Position numbers and translations under genes: made by a program. DNA of 64,000 nucleotides. Source: Klenkia sesuvii (GTDB taxonomy: Bacteria > Actinomycetota > Actinomycetes > Mycobacteriales > Geodermatophilaceae). The notes under the pieces are model-generated. The model saw only the letters and a list, made by a program, of their open reading frames with translations. It was not told where the DNA came from and made no database searches. Positions 55,954-63,680 of this stretch are shown here, piece by piece (positions within the stretch are counted from its first letter, which is position 1; every line of letters starts with the position of its first letter). Where the stretch lies: contig NZ_JBAPLU010000008.1 in assembly GCF_037083825.1 (NCBI RefSeq), positions 1 to 64,000 of the forward strand, in the 5' to 3' direction.

Positions 55954-56346
55954 TCACGGACGTGATCTGGGCAACCTCCCCGGCCGCGGGCAGAGCCGCA
56001 GCAGCACCCGGCCGACCACCACCGCCGGGCCGAAGGCCCGGCTGTCGTCGGCGACGAGCCGGTTGTCGCCCTCCACCCACCAGCCCCCGGGCACCGCGCG
56101 CACGACCCGCTTCACCACCAGCAGCTCCGGTCGGGCGGGGAACCGGGCGAGCACGACGTCGCCGGGGGCGGCGCTCGACCGGCGGGCCACGAGCAACCGG
56201 TCGCCGTGCCGGACGGTCGGCGCCATCGAGGGGCCGGTGACCCGGGCCACCGCCCACCGCGTCGACAGCCCCGGGGGGCCGGTCACCCCGCTCCCCACCC
56301 CGCCGCCCACCCCGCCGCCCACCCCGCCGCCCACCCCGTCGTCCAC
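55954..56346 (-). CDS. sodX: Nickel-SOD maturation protease (signal peptidase S26-like)
   Basis: It cleaves the propeptide of nickel superoxide dismutase. The 130-residue protein has the S26 Ser motif 'VARVTGPSMAPTVRHGD' and the catalytic Lys in 'LLVVKRVVRAV', plus the terminal 'VEGDNRLVADDSRAFGPAVVVGRVLLR' box. It is divergent from sodN, which is typical for SodX. The N-terminus from GTG 56346 is a Gly/Val repeat made by a 12-bp minisatellite; a later start at the GTG near 56285 is also plausible. Confidence 0.85.
   Translation of the reverse strand: MDDGVGGGVGGGVGGGVGSGVTGPPGLSTRWAVARVTGPSMAPTVRHGDRLLVARRSSAAPGDVVLARFPARPELLVVKRVVRAVPGGWWVEGDNRLVADDSRAFGPAVVVGRVLLRLCPRPGRLPRSRP
56284..56343. 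repeat. Tandem 12-bp minisatellite between sodX and sodN
   Basis: The unit caccccgccgcc occurs as three perfect copies (56296-56331), flanked by two imperfect ones (56284-56295 and 56332-56343). On the minus strand it encodes GVGG repeats in sodX. On the plus strand it lies 88-147 bases upstream of the sodN start. Confidence 0.8.
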
Positions 56347-56430
56347 CGCTCCCCCGCTCGACGTGTCGGCCGTGATCGCCGCGAGTAGGGTCGCAGACGA
56401 CCCATCCCACGAGCTTCCGGAGGGACACCC

Positions 56431-56835
56431 ATGCGGCTGTTCAGCCTGTTCTCCGCCGTGGAGGCCACCGCGCACTGCGACCTCCCCTGCGGCGTCTACG
56501 ACCCCGCCCAGGCCCGCATCGAGGCCGAGTCCGTCAAGGCCCTGCAGGAGAAGTACCAGGGCAGCGACGACGAGGTCTTCCGGACCCGCGCGCTCATCAT
56601 CAAGGAGCAGCGGGCCGAGCTGGTCAAGCACCACCTGTGGGTGCTGTGGACCGACTACTTCAAGCCCCCGCACTTCGAGAAGTACCCGCAGCTGCACGAG
56701 CTGTTCAACAAGGCCACCAAGCAGGCCGGCGCCTCGGGCACCAAGCAGTCGGTGGACCCGGCCGAGGGTCAGAAGCTGCTGGACTACATCGCCGAGATCG
56801 ACAAGATCTTCTGGGAGACCAAGGCCGCCGCCTGA
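56431..56835 (+). CDS. sodN: Nickel superoxide dismutase
   Basis: It disproportionates superoxide using nickel. The 134-residue precursor has a 14-residue propeptide (MRLFSLFSAVEATA), then the mature start 'HCDLPCGVYDP', which holds the nickel hook residues His1, Cys2 and Cys6. The remaining sequence is the four-helix bundle. GAGGG precedes the ATG. It is divergent from the maturation protease gene and ends before a hairpin. Confidence 0.97.
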   Translation: MRLFSLFSAVEATAHCDLPCGVYDPAQARIEAESVKALQEKYQGSDDEVFRTRALIIKEQRAELVKHHLWVLWTDYFKPPHFEKYPQLHELFNKATKQAGASGTKQSVDPAEGQKLLDYIAEIDKIFWETKAAA

Positions 56836-56861
56836 CGGTCACCGCTCCCGCCGCGCACGCA

Positions 56862-56892
56862 CGCCGGGTCGTCCCGCAGGGACGGCCCGGCG
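56862..56892 (+). terminator. Terminator of sodN
   Basis: A 14-bp stem (CGCCGGGTCGTCCC at 56862-56875 with 56879-56892, one T-G wobble) and a 3-base loop starts 26 bases after the sodN stop, before psd. Confidence 0.7.
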
Positions 56893-56920
56893 TCGTCGTC
56901 CCCGGTAGCCTCGGCACCTG

Positions 56921-57613
56921 ATGCGCATCGACCCGGCCGGCTGGCCCTTCATCACCGTCCCGCTGGCCCCGGCGGCGGCCCTCGGGGTCCTGGGCCGGGT
57001 CACCGGCCGGCGCGCCGCCCGCGCCGCCGGGTGGTCCCTGCTGGGCCTGTCGGCCTACATGACCCTCTTCTTCCGCGACCCGCAGCGCCGGTGCGACACC
57101 ACCGCCCCCGACCCCGACGACGTGCTGTCCCCGGCCGACGGCGTGGTGATGGTCGCCGGCCCCGCCCAGCCCGGCGTCGCGCCCGAGCCGGCCCCGGCCG
57201 GGGGGTGGCAGCAGGTCAGCATCTTCCTGTCGGTCGTCGACGTGCACGTCAACCGTTCCCCCTACCGCGGCACCGTGACCAGCACGAGCCACACCCGGGG
57301 CAGCTTCCTGGCCGCCTACCGGGCCGAGAGCGCGCACGAGAACGAGCGCAGCGAGATCTGGCTGGCCGACGGTGACCGCACGGTGGTGTTCCGGCAGCTG
57401 GTGGGGGTGCTGGCCCGCCGCATCGTGACCCGCACGTCCGCCGGCGAGGTGCTGGGCACCGGTGAGCGCATGGGCCTCATGAAGTTCGGTTCGCGCATGG
57501 ACGTCTTCCTGCCGGCCGAGGCCGAGCTCGCGGTGACCAAGGGGGCGCGGGTGCGCGGCGGCGAGACGGTCATCGCCCGGTTCACCGCCCCGGCCGGGGG
57601 CGAGCAGCGGTGA
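56921..57613 (+). CDS. psd: Phosphatidylserine decarboxylase, short form
   Basis: It makes phosphatidylethanolamine from phosphatidylserine. The 230-residue proenzyme has two N-terminal membrane stretches, 'TLFFRDPQRR', 'VLSPADGVVMVAGPAQ', and 'FLSVVDVHVNRSPYRGTV'. The C-terminal self-cleavage site is 'MKFGSRMDVFLP' (Gly-Ser, the pyruvoyl-forming pair). The gene is coupled by GTGA to pssA, which makes its substrate. Confidence 0.95.
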   Translation: MRIDPAGWPFITVPLAPAAALGVLGRVTGRRAARAAGWSLLGLSAYMTLFFRDPQRRCDTTAPDPDDVLSPADGVVMVAGPAQPGVAPEPAPAGGWQQVSIFLSVVDVHVNRSPYRGTVTSTSHTRGSFLAAYRAESAHENERSEIWLADGDRTVVFRQLVGVLARRIVTRTSAGEVLGTGERMGLMKFGSRMDVFLPAEAELAVTKGARVRGGETVIARFTAPAGGEQR

Positions 57614-58416
57614 CCCGACCGGCGAACCGCCGTACGCAGACCGTCGAGTTCGTGCGCGCCTCGTCCAGGCGCGGCCGCAGCCGGGCCCGGTCGTGGTTGC
57701 CGAGCCTGTTCACGCTGGCCAACATGCTGTGCGGGTTCGCCGCCATCCTGGTCTCGTTCCGCGGTCAGTACTCGCTGGCCTGCGTGCTCATCGGCACGTC
57801 GGTGGTGTTCGACATCGCCGACGGCGCGGTCGCCCGGCTGGTCGGCGCGGTGTCGCCGTTCGGCCTGCAGTTCGACTCGCTGGCCGACCTCGTCTCCTTC
57901 GGCCTGGCACCGTCGCTGCTCACGTTCGCGCTGTTCTCCGCCGGCCGCGACGGCTTCGACCCGCTGGGGTGGATCGCCTGCTTCGTGTGGGTGGCCTGTG
58001 CGGCCATCCGGCTGGCCCGCTTCAACGTCACCATCGACCCCACCGCCGACAAGCGCTTCTTCGTGGGCCTGCCCTCCCCCGGTGCGGCCGGGGTGGTGAT
58101 GGCCAGCGTCTTCGCCTTCTCCGACGTCCTGGAGGGTCGCGACCGGCTGTGGGTGCTGCTGGTCGTCGTCGTCCCGGGCCTGCTGATGGTCTCCAACATC
58201 CGCTGGCGGTCGTTCCGGTCGCTGGTCAGCCCGAAGAGCCGCCGGCCCTACGGCCTGGTGACCGCGGCGGTGCTGATCGCGGTCGGGTTGGCCACGGTGC
58301 CGGTGCTGACCTTCTGCGCGGTCGCCTACGGCTACCTGTTCTCCCCGCTGCTGGTGCCGGTGGTCGCTCCGCTCGGCCGGCTGGTGCCCGCCCGCGTGAA
58401 GGAGCTGCTGTCGTGA
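57610..58416 (+). CDS. pssA: CDP-diacylglycerol--serine O-phosphatidyltransferase
   Basis: It makes phosphatidylserine from CDP-DAG and serine in the membrane. The 268-residue protein has the CDP-alcohol phosphotransferase motif D-G-x2-A-R-x8-G-x3-D-x3-D in 'DGAVARLVGAVSPFGLQFD' plus the following 'SLAD', and about seven membrane helices. It is coupled by GTGA to psd before and by GTGA to the GNAT gene after. Confidence 0.95.
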   Translation: MTRPANRRTQTVEFVRASSRRGRSRARSWLPSLFTLANMLCGFAAILVSFRGQYSLACVLIGTSVVFDIADGAVARLVGAVSPFGLQFDSLADLVSFGLAPSLLTFALFSAGRDGFDPLGWIACFVWVACAAIRLARFNVTIDPTADKRFFVGLPSPGAAGVVMASVFAFSDVLEGRDRLWVLLVVVVPGLLMVSNIRWRSFRSLVSPKSRRPYGLVTAAVLIAVGLATVPVLTFCAVAYGYLFSPLLVPVVAPLGRLVPARVKELLS

Positions 58417-58898
58417 GCGTCCGCGCGGTGCGCCCGGCGGACGTCGACGCCGTGCTGCAGCTGGTGCGCGAGCTGGCCGACTACGAGAAGAGCCTCGACG
58501 AGGCCCGCATGACCCGGGAGCAGCTGCACGAGGCGCTGTTCGGCACCGCCCCGGCACTGTTCGGCCACGTGGCCACCGACGACACGGGCGCGGTGGTCGG
58601 CTTCGCGCTGTGGTTCCTCAACTTCTCCACCTGGCGCGGGACCCACGGGGTGTACCTGGAGGACCTCTACGTGTCCCCGGCCCACCGCGGCACCGGCCTG
58701 GGCCGCGAGCTGCTGCGCACGCTGGCCGCCCGGTGCGTCGAGCGCGGCTACGCCCGCCTCGAGTGGTCGGTGCTGGACTGGAACACCCCCTCGATCGAGT
58801 TCTACCGCGCCGCCGGCGCGCGCCCCCAGGACGGCTGGTCGGTGTTCCGGCTGACCGACGCCGCCCTCACCGACTTCGCCCGGGAGAGGACACCATGA
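58413..58898 (+). CDS. GNAT-family N-acetyltransferase
   Basis: This 161-residue acetyltransferase begins at a GTG overlapping the pssA stop. The acetyl-CoA loop is 'VSPAHRGTGLGRELLRTLAA'; the N-terminal part is 'VRAVRPADVDAVLQLVREL'. The 'YARLEWSVLDWNTPSIEFYRAAGA' segment resembles diamine/polyamine-type acetyltransferases. Substrate unknown; an operon with lipid genes does not make it a lipid enzyme. It overlaps the HAD gene by ATGA. Confidence 0.9.
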   Translation: MSVRAVRPADVDAVLQLVRELADYEKSLDEARMTREQLHEALFGTAPALFGHVATDDTGAVVGFALWFLNFSTWRGTHGVYLEDLYVSPAHRGTGLGRELLRTLAARCVERGYARLEWSVLDWNTPSIEFYRAAGARPQDGWSVFRLTDAALTDFARERTP

Positions 58899-59674
58899 GC
58901 GAGCGCGGGACCAGCGAGTGCTGGCTGACCGACATGGACGGCGTGCTGGTGCACGAGGGCCAGGCCCTGCCCGGCGCTGCGGACTTCCTGCAGCGGCTGG
59001 TCGACCGCGAGCGCCGCTTCCTGGTGCTGACCAACAACTCGATCTTCACCCCGCGCGACCTCGCCGCCCGGCTGGCCCGCTCGGGCCTGCAGGTGCCCGA
59101 GGAGGCGATCTGGACCTCGGCGCTGGCCACCGCCGACTTCCTGGCCGGCCAGCTGCCCGGCGGGTCGGCCTACGTCGTCGGCGAGGCCGGGCTGACCACG
59201 GCCCTGCACGAGGCCGGCTACACCATCACCGACACCGAGCCCGACTACGTGGTGCTCGGCGAGACCCGCACCTACAGCTTCGAGGCCATCACCCGGGCGA
59301 TCCGCCTGGTGGAGGCCGGCGCCCGGTTCATCGCCACCAACCCCGACGTCACCGGCCCCTCGGCCGAGGGCTCGCTGCCGGCCACCGGCTCGGTGGCCGC
59401 GCTCATCACCAAGGCCACCGGCGCCGAGCCCTACTTCGTCGGCAAACCCAACCCGATGATGTTCCGCTCGGCGCTCAACCGCATCGACGGCCACTCGGAG
59501 TCCACCACCATGGTGGGTGACCGCATGGACACCGACATCGTGGCCGGCATCGAGGCCGGGTTGGAGACGGTGCTCGTGCTCACCGGGTCCACCCGGGCCG
59601 CCGACGTCACCCGGTTCCCCTTCCGGCCCGGCCGGGTGGTCGACTCCATCGCCGACGTCATCGACCTCGTCTGA
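58895..59674 (+). CDS. HAD-IIA phosphatase (NagD-like)
   Basis: This 259-residue haloacid-dehalogenase-type phosphatase has motif I 'LTDMDGVLVHEG', motif II 'LTNNSIFTPRDLA', motif III Lys in 'FVGKPNPMM', and motif IV 'MVGDRMDTDIVAGIEAG'. The C2-type cap with 'YVVGEAGLTTALHEAG' matches NagD/p-nitrophenyl phosphatase relatives. The natural substrate is unknown. It is last in the psd-pssA-GNAT-HAD operon. Confidence 0.92.
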   Translation: MSERGTSECWLTDMDGVLVHEGQALPGAADFLQRLVDRERRFLVLTNNSIFTPRDLAARLARSGLQVPEEAIWTSALATADFLAGQLPGGSAYVVGEAGLTTALHEAGYTITDTEPDYVVLGETRTYSFEAITRAIRLVEAGARFIATNPDVTGPSAEGSLPATGSVAALITKATGAEPYFVGKPNPMMFRSALNRIDGHSESTTMVGDRMDTDIVAGIEAGLETVLVLTGSTRAADVTRFPFRPGRVVDSIADVIDLV

Positions 59675-59675
59675 C

Positions 59676-59709
59676 GGAGCCCCCTCACCTCTTGGAGCCC
59701 CCTCACCTC
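59676..59709. repeat. Two direct copies of ggagccccctcacctc
   Basis: Perfect 16-bp copies at 59676-59691 and 59694-59709 (period 18) lie between the convergent HAD and membrane-protein genes; the last bases run into the end of the latter. Likely a small duplication without claimed function. Confidence 0.6.
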
Positions 59710-60191
59710 CCGGAGTAGGCCAGCCGGGCCTCGGGGGTGGCCAGGAACCAGCAGACCCCGGCCACGCAGGCCAGCACCGGCAGCCCGAGCAGGGGCTGGC
59801 CGCCCTCGAAGGCGGTGACGTACCCCAGCAGGCCCAGCAGCACCTGCAGGACGACGACCGGGCCTTGCGCCCAACCGGCGACCCGGCGCAGCCCCACCGC
59901 GCAGGCACCCAGCGCCGCAGCACCCAGCAGCACGTAGACCACCTCGGCGACGGCGCGCCCGACGTCGTCGGCGGTGCTGGTGACCGTCAGCCAGCCGAGC
60001 ACGACCGCCACCCCGACCAGGGCGAGGGCCTCCAGCGCGACGAGCAGGGCGGCCAGCCGCACCGACCGCGGGGCCGCGGCGCTCGGCCGGGCCGGTCGGG
60101 CCGCCGGCTCGCGCGCCGCGCCGCCGAGCAGCCGCTCGGTCCACCGGCGGCCGCCGGACCCGCCCGTGGACCCCTGCGATCGTGCTGCCAC
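59703..60191 (-). CDS. Four-helix membrane protein, unknown
   Basis: This 162-residue protein starts at the GTG 60191. A basic Gly/Ser/Arg-rich N-terminus is followed by four helices: 'LAALLVALEALALVGVAVVLGWL', 'AVAEVVYVLLGAAALGACAVGL', 'PVVVLQVLLGLLGYVTAF', and 'PLLGLPVLACVAGVCWFLA'. I see no functional motif. It is divergent from the diacylglycerol-kinase-type gene, whose start is 77 bases away. Confidence 0.7.
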   Translation of the reverse strand: MAARSQGSTGGSGGRRWTERLLGGAAREPAARPARPSAAAPRSVRLAALLVALEALALVGVAVVLGWLTVTSTADDVGRAVAEVVYVLLGAAALGACAVGLRRVAGWAQGPVVVLQVLLGLLGYVTAFEGGQPLLGLPVLACVAGVCWFLATPEARLAYSGR

Positions 60192-60267
60192 GGGGGCGAG
60201 GCTACGCGGCGACGCCCGGACGGCGGCCCCGGCCGCCTGACTCAGCCGCCTGGCTAGGGTCGAGGTC

Positions 60268-61242
60268 ATGCGCGCGCTCCTGGTGACCAACCCGGCGGCG
60301 ACGACCACCACCGCGAAGGTCCGCGACGTGCTGGTCCGGGCGCTGTCCACCGACCTGAAGGTGGAGGTCGCCGAGACCACCCACCGCGGCCACGCCCGCG
60401 AGCTGGGCCAGCAGGCGACCTCCGACGGGGTCGACGTCGTCGTCACCCTCGGCGGCGACGGCACGGTGAACGAGACCGTCGACGGCATGCTGGCCGACGG
60501 GCCCGGTGAGCACGTGCCGGCCCTCGCCGTGGTGCCCGGCGGGTCGACCAACGTCTTCAGCCGCGCCCTGGGCCGTTCCCGCGACCCGGTGGAGGCCACG
60601 GCCGAGATCCTGGACTCGCTGCGGGCGGGGCGTACCCGGCGGGTCTCCCTCGGCACCGCCAGTGCGCAGGTGGCCGTGGGCACCGACATCGCCTGGGGGG
60701 CGGGGTGGACGCCGCCGCGGTGGTTCGTGTTCTCCGCCGGCCTGGGGTTCGACGCCGACGTCATCCGGCGGGTCGAGGAGCAGCGGGCCCGTGGTCGCCG
60801 GTCCACCGGCGCGCTCTACGTGCGGGCCGGCATCCGTGCGTTCCTCACCGGTCCCGACCGGCGCCGGCCGTCGATGACCGTGCAGGTGCCCGGCGAGGAG
60901 CCGCGCGAGGGGTTGTTCCTGTGCCTGGTGTCCAACGTCAACCCGTGGACCTACCTGGGCGACCGCGCCATCGCGCCCAGCCCCGAGGCCGGCTTCGAGA
61001 ACGGGTTGGCCGTCTTCGGCCTCGGCCGGTTGGGGGCGGTGCGCATGCTCGGCCACCTGCGCACCACCATGTCCCAGCGGCCCGACGTCCGGGGTCGGGC
61101 GGTGCACCGCCGGCACGACCTCGCCGAGCTCACCGTCACCTCCACCCGGCCGCAGGGCTGGCAGCTCGACGGTGACCACCTGGGCCCGGCGACGGCGCTG
61201 CGGGTGCGCAGCGTGCCGGCCGCCCTGGAGGTCGTGGTCTGA
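60268..61242 (+). CDS. Diacylglycerol kinase/sphingosine kinase catalytic-domain lipid kinase
   Basis: This 324-residue DAGKc-family protein has 'RALLVTNPAATTTT', 'VVVTLGGDGTVNETVDGML' (nucleotide motif GGDGT), 'LAVVPGGSTNVFSRALG', and the YegS-like C-terminal beta-sandwich 'WQLDGDHL'. It probably phosphorylates a lipid in the membrane interface. The substrate is unknown. It stands alone before the whiB1 promoter region. Confidence 0.9.
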   Translation: MRALLVTNPAATTTTAKVRDVLVRALSTDLKVEVAETTHRGHARELGQQATSDGVDVVVTLGGDGTVNETVDGMLADGPGEHVPALAVVPGGSTNVFSRALGRSRDPVEATAEILDSLRAGRTRRVSLGTASAQVAVGTDIAWGAGWTPPRWFVFSAGLGFDADVIRRVEEQRARGRRSTGALYVRAGIRAFLTGPDRRRPSMTVQVPGEEPREGLFLCLVSNVNPWTYLGDRAIAPSPEAGFENGLAVFGLGRLGAVRMLGHLRTTMSQRPDVRGRAVHRRHDLAELTVTSTRPQGWQLDGDHLGPATALRVRSVPAALEVVV

Positions 61243-61551
61243 GCCGGCTGCCGGCCGGCTCCAACCCGGCCGCCAGCCGGCGCACAGGCTCGCGGGGTAC
61301 CCGGTCACCCGTTGCGGTGGCACACCTGCTAGTGACGTGGTGAGGTTGCTCATACGGACGGCCGGCGAGCGGGTGAACTGCTTGACAGCCGCCCCACGCG
61401 TGAAAGCATCGACCACGAACGCAACCTGCTGGTAACAACCAGCGTGTGGGGTGCTGCCGGTCGGCGATCCAGCCGCCGACGGCCGACCGTGCCCGGCCTC
61501 ACGACCGGCCGGTCACGGCACACCGTAGACGACACCGAGGAGCACACCGAC
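61243..61551. other. Region upstream of whiB1
   Basis: This 309-base intergenic region carries a possible promoter at 61382-61409, a GCTGGT/ACCAGC palindrome at 61428-61443, and a GAGGAG ribosome site at 61537-61542. No ORF with a ribosome site is visible. The AT-richer stretch around 61320-61445 marks a regulatory region, with a 5' leader of more than 100 bases if the promoter call is right. Confidence 0.5.
61382..61409 (+). promoter_or_regulatory. Possible whiB1 promoter
   Basis: TTGACA at 61382-61387 is a perfect -35; the best -10 candidate at suitable spacing is AAGCAT (61404-61409), which is weak. The pair therefore needs mapping; the -35 match in a GC-rich region is the main support. 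Confidence 0.35.
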
Positions 61552-61800
61552 ATGGACTGGCGCCACCGCGCCCTCTGCCGTGACGAGGACCCCGAGCTGT
61601 TCTTCCCGATCGGGACGACGGGTCCGGCGGTCACCCAGATCGAGCAGGCCAAGGCCGTCTGCCAGCGCTGCCCGGTGGTGCAGTCCTGCCTCGAGTGGGC
61701 GCTGACCTCCGGTCAGGACTCCGGTGTCTGGGGCGGCCTGTCCGAGGACGAGCGCCGCGCCCTCAAGCGCCGTACGCAGCGGGCCCGCGTCCGCACCTGA
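61552..61800 (+). CDS. whiB1: WhiB-family iron-sulfur transcription factor, WhiB1 type
   Basis: This 82-residue protein has four conserved cysteines at 9, 37, 40 and 46 ('ALCRDEDPELFF', 'CQRCPVVQSCLEWAL'), binding a NO-sensitive 4Fe-4S cluster, the 'GVWGGLSEDERR' turn, and the basic C-terminal tail 'KRRTQRARVRT' for DNA. The match to mycobacterial WhiB1 is close ('MDWRHRALCRDEDPELFFP'). In mycobacteria WhiB1 is essential and binds sigma-70 region 4. It is convergent with pdtaS, as in M. tuberculosis. Confidence 0.96.
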   Translation: MDWRHRALCRDEDPELFFPIGTTGPAVTQIEQAKAVCQRCPVVQSCLEWALTSGQDSGVWGGLSEDERRALKRRTQRARVRT

Positions 61801-61814
61801 GCCGGCTCCACCCC

Positions 61815-61882
61815 GGAGGACCCCTCTCCCCCGCCCGGACGGGCACCCGCGAGCGCTGCTCGCGGTGGGAGGGGGGTCCTCC
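61815..61882. terminator. Bidirectional terminator between whiB1 and pdtaS
   Basis: The arms 61815-61830 and 61867-61882 form a 16-bp stem with one mismatch, enclosing a smaller inner hairpin, between the two convergent genes. It lies 14 bases after the whiB1 stop. Confidence 0.75.
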
Positions 61883-61902
61883 TGCGTGTCACCGGTCCCG
61901 GC

Positions 61903-63393
61903 TCAGCGGTGGACCCGGCCGACGCCGGGCAGGGTCAGCACCGCCACCGTGCCGGGCCCCTCCTCCGGTGACCGCACGTCCAGTCGGCCGTGCAGCTCGC
62001 TGGTGACCAGCGTCCGCACGATCTGCAGCCCCAGCCCGTTGCTGGCCGCGACGTCGAAGCCCGGCGGCAACCCCCGGCCGTCGTCGGCGATGCTCACCAC
62101 CAGGTCGTGCCCGTCCCGCCGAGCGGTGAGCTCGATGCGCCCGGGTCGACCCTCGGGGAAGGCGTGCTCGGCGGCGTTGTGCAGCAGCTCGGTCACGGCC
62201 ATGACCAACGGGGTCGCGCTGCCGGCGGGCAGCTCGCCGAACCGACCCGTGCGGACGACGGCGGCCGCCGGGCCCACCGAGGCCACGTCGCCGAGCATCG
62301 GGATGACCTGGTCGAGCACGTCGTCGACGTCGACGACGTCCTCGCGGCTGCCGGCCAGGGTGTCGTGCACGACCGCGATGGAGGCCACCCGGCGCACCGA
62401 CTCGAGCAGGGCCTCGCGGGCGGCCGGCTCGCTGACGCGGCGGGCCTGCAGCCGCAGCAGCGCGGCCACCGTCTGCAGGTTGTTCTTCACCCGGTGGTGG
62501 ATCTCGCGGATGGTGGCGTCCTTGGTCATCAACGCCCGGTCGCGACGTCGGACGTCGGTGACGTCGCGCACCAGGACCAGCGCTCCGTGCTCGCGGCCGG
62601 GCACCTGCAGCGGCAGGGCCCGCACCAGCAGGGTGGCCGCGTCGCCCTCCACGTCGAGGGGGTCGGGGAACCGGCCGGCGACCGCGGCCGCGATGTGCGC
62701 AGCCACCACCTCGCCGGTGACCCGGTCGCTGGCCGCCTCGCGGGTCAGCGCGGCCAGGTCGGCACCCACGACGTCCCCGGTCAGCCCCATCCGGCGGTAG
62801 GCCGACAACGCGTTGGGGCTGGCGTAGACGGCCCGGCCGGCGGCGTCCAGGCGCACGAGGCCGTCACCGACCCGCGGGCTCATCTCGGCGTCCTCGAGCA
62901 TGCGGGGTGGGAAGGTGCCCGCCGAGACCATCTGGCACAGCTCGGCGGCGATGTCGAGGTAGGTGACCTCGAGCTGCGACGGCGGCCGGGTGGCCGAGAT
63001 GCGGGCGTCGCGGGCCAGCACCGCCACCACGGCTCCCTCGTGCCGCACCGGGAGCACCTCGCGACGACGCGGGGCCGGACCGGTGCCGTCGGGCTCCTCG
63101 ACCAGCGGCTCGCCCCCGCGGTGCACCTGCACGAACGAGGTGGCCTCGGGCCCGGACACCTCGACCCCCACCAGGTCCTCGGGCTGCGTGGTGGGGGCGG
63201 TCAGCGGCCGCACCTGGGCCACGCACCACCACGCCCCGCCGGGCAGCGGCACCCACAGGGTGAGGTCGGCGAAGGACAGGTCGGCCAGCAGCTGCCAGTC
63301 GGCCACCAACCGGCGGGCGTGGTCGGCCTGCGAGGGGCTGACCGCGGGCGCCCGGGAGAGCCGGTCGGACAGGCTGCTGCGGGAGGTGGTCAC
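61903..63393 (-). CDS. pdtaS: Sensor histidine kinase, PdtaS type
   Basis: This is a soluble HWE/HisKA_2-type kinase, 496 residues. The N-terminal GAF-like and PAS-like parts (to about 280) are followed by the phosphoacceptor 'REIHHRVKNNLQTVAALLRL' (His299/300) and the HATPase_c with 'ELLHNAAEHAFPEGRPG' and 'IADDGRGLPPGFD'. Its usual partner is the ANTAR RNA-binding regulator PdtaR, which is not in the window. The whiB1-pdtaS-TB7.3 order is conserved in actinomycetes. Confidence 0.94.
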   Translation of the reverse strand: MTTSRSSLSDRLSRAPAVSPSQADHARRLVADWQLLADLSFADLTLWVPLPGGAWWCVAQVRPLTAPTTQPEDLVGVEVSGPEATSFVQVHRGGEPLVEEPDGTGPAPRRREVLPVRHEGAVVAVLARDARISATRPPSQLEVTYLDIAAELCQMVSAGTFPPRMLEDAEMSPRVGDGLVRLDAAGRAVYASPNALSAYRRMGLTGDVVGADLAALTREAASDRVTGEVVAAHIAAAVAGRFPDPLDVEGDAATLLVRALPLQVPGREHGALVLVRDVTDVRRRDRALMTKDATIREIHHRVKNNLQTVAALLRLQARRVSEPAAREALLESVRRVASIAVVHDTLAGSREDVVDVDDVLDQVIPMLGDVASVGPAAAVVRTGRFGELPAGSATPLVMAVTELLHNAAEHAFPEGRPGRIELTARRDGHDLVVSIADDGRGLPPGFDVAASNGLGLQIVRTLVTSELHGRLDVRSPEEGPGTVAVLTLPGVGRVHR

Positions 63394-63394
63394 C

Positions 63395-63616
63395 TCAGCT
63401 GGTGACGGTGGCGATGAGGTCGCCCTCCTGGAGGACCTCGCCCTCCACCACGTGCAGCTCGGCCACGGTGCCGGCCCGCTCGGTCAGCACGGGGATCTCC
63501 ATCTTCATGGACTCGAGGATGACCAGCGTGTCGCCGGCCGCCACCTCGGCGCCGGGGGCCACGAGGACCTTCCAGACGCTGGAGACCATCTCGGCGTGGA
63601 TCTCCTCGACCGCCAC
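63395..63616 (-). CDS. Biotin/lipoyl-attachment carrier protein (TB7.3-like)
   Basis: This 73-residue protein is little more than one biotinyl-carrier domain. It holds 'MVSSVWKVLVAPGAEVAAGD', the acceptor motif 'ILESMKMEIPV' (Lys in MKM), and 'EGDLIATV'. It resembles mycobacterial TB7.3, a small biotinylated protein. The GTG at 63616 has GAGGAGG 7 bases upstream. It is one base from the pdtaS start, so the two are coexpressed. The carboxylase partner is not visible. Confidence 0.92.
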   Translation of the reverse strand: MAVEEIHAEMVSSVWKVLVAPGAEVAAGDTLVILESMKMEIPVLTERAGTVAELHVVEGEVLQEGDLIATVTS

Positions 63617-63680
63617 CGGCGGACCTCCTCGTGCTGCGCGGGTGTCGCCATCCATCCAACCACCTGCCAGCGCGGCCGGG

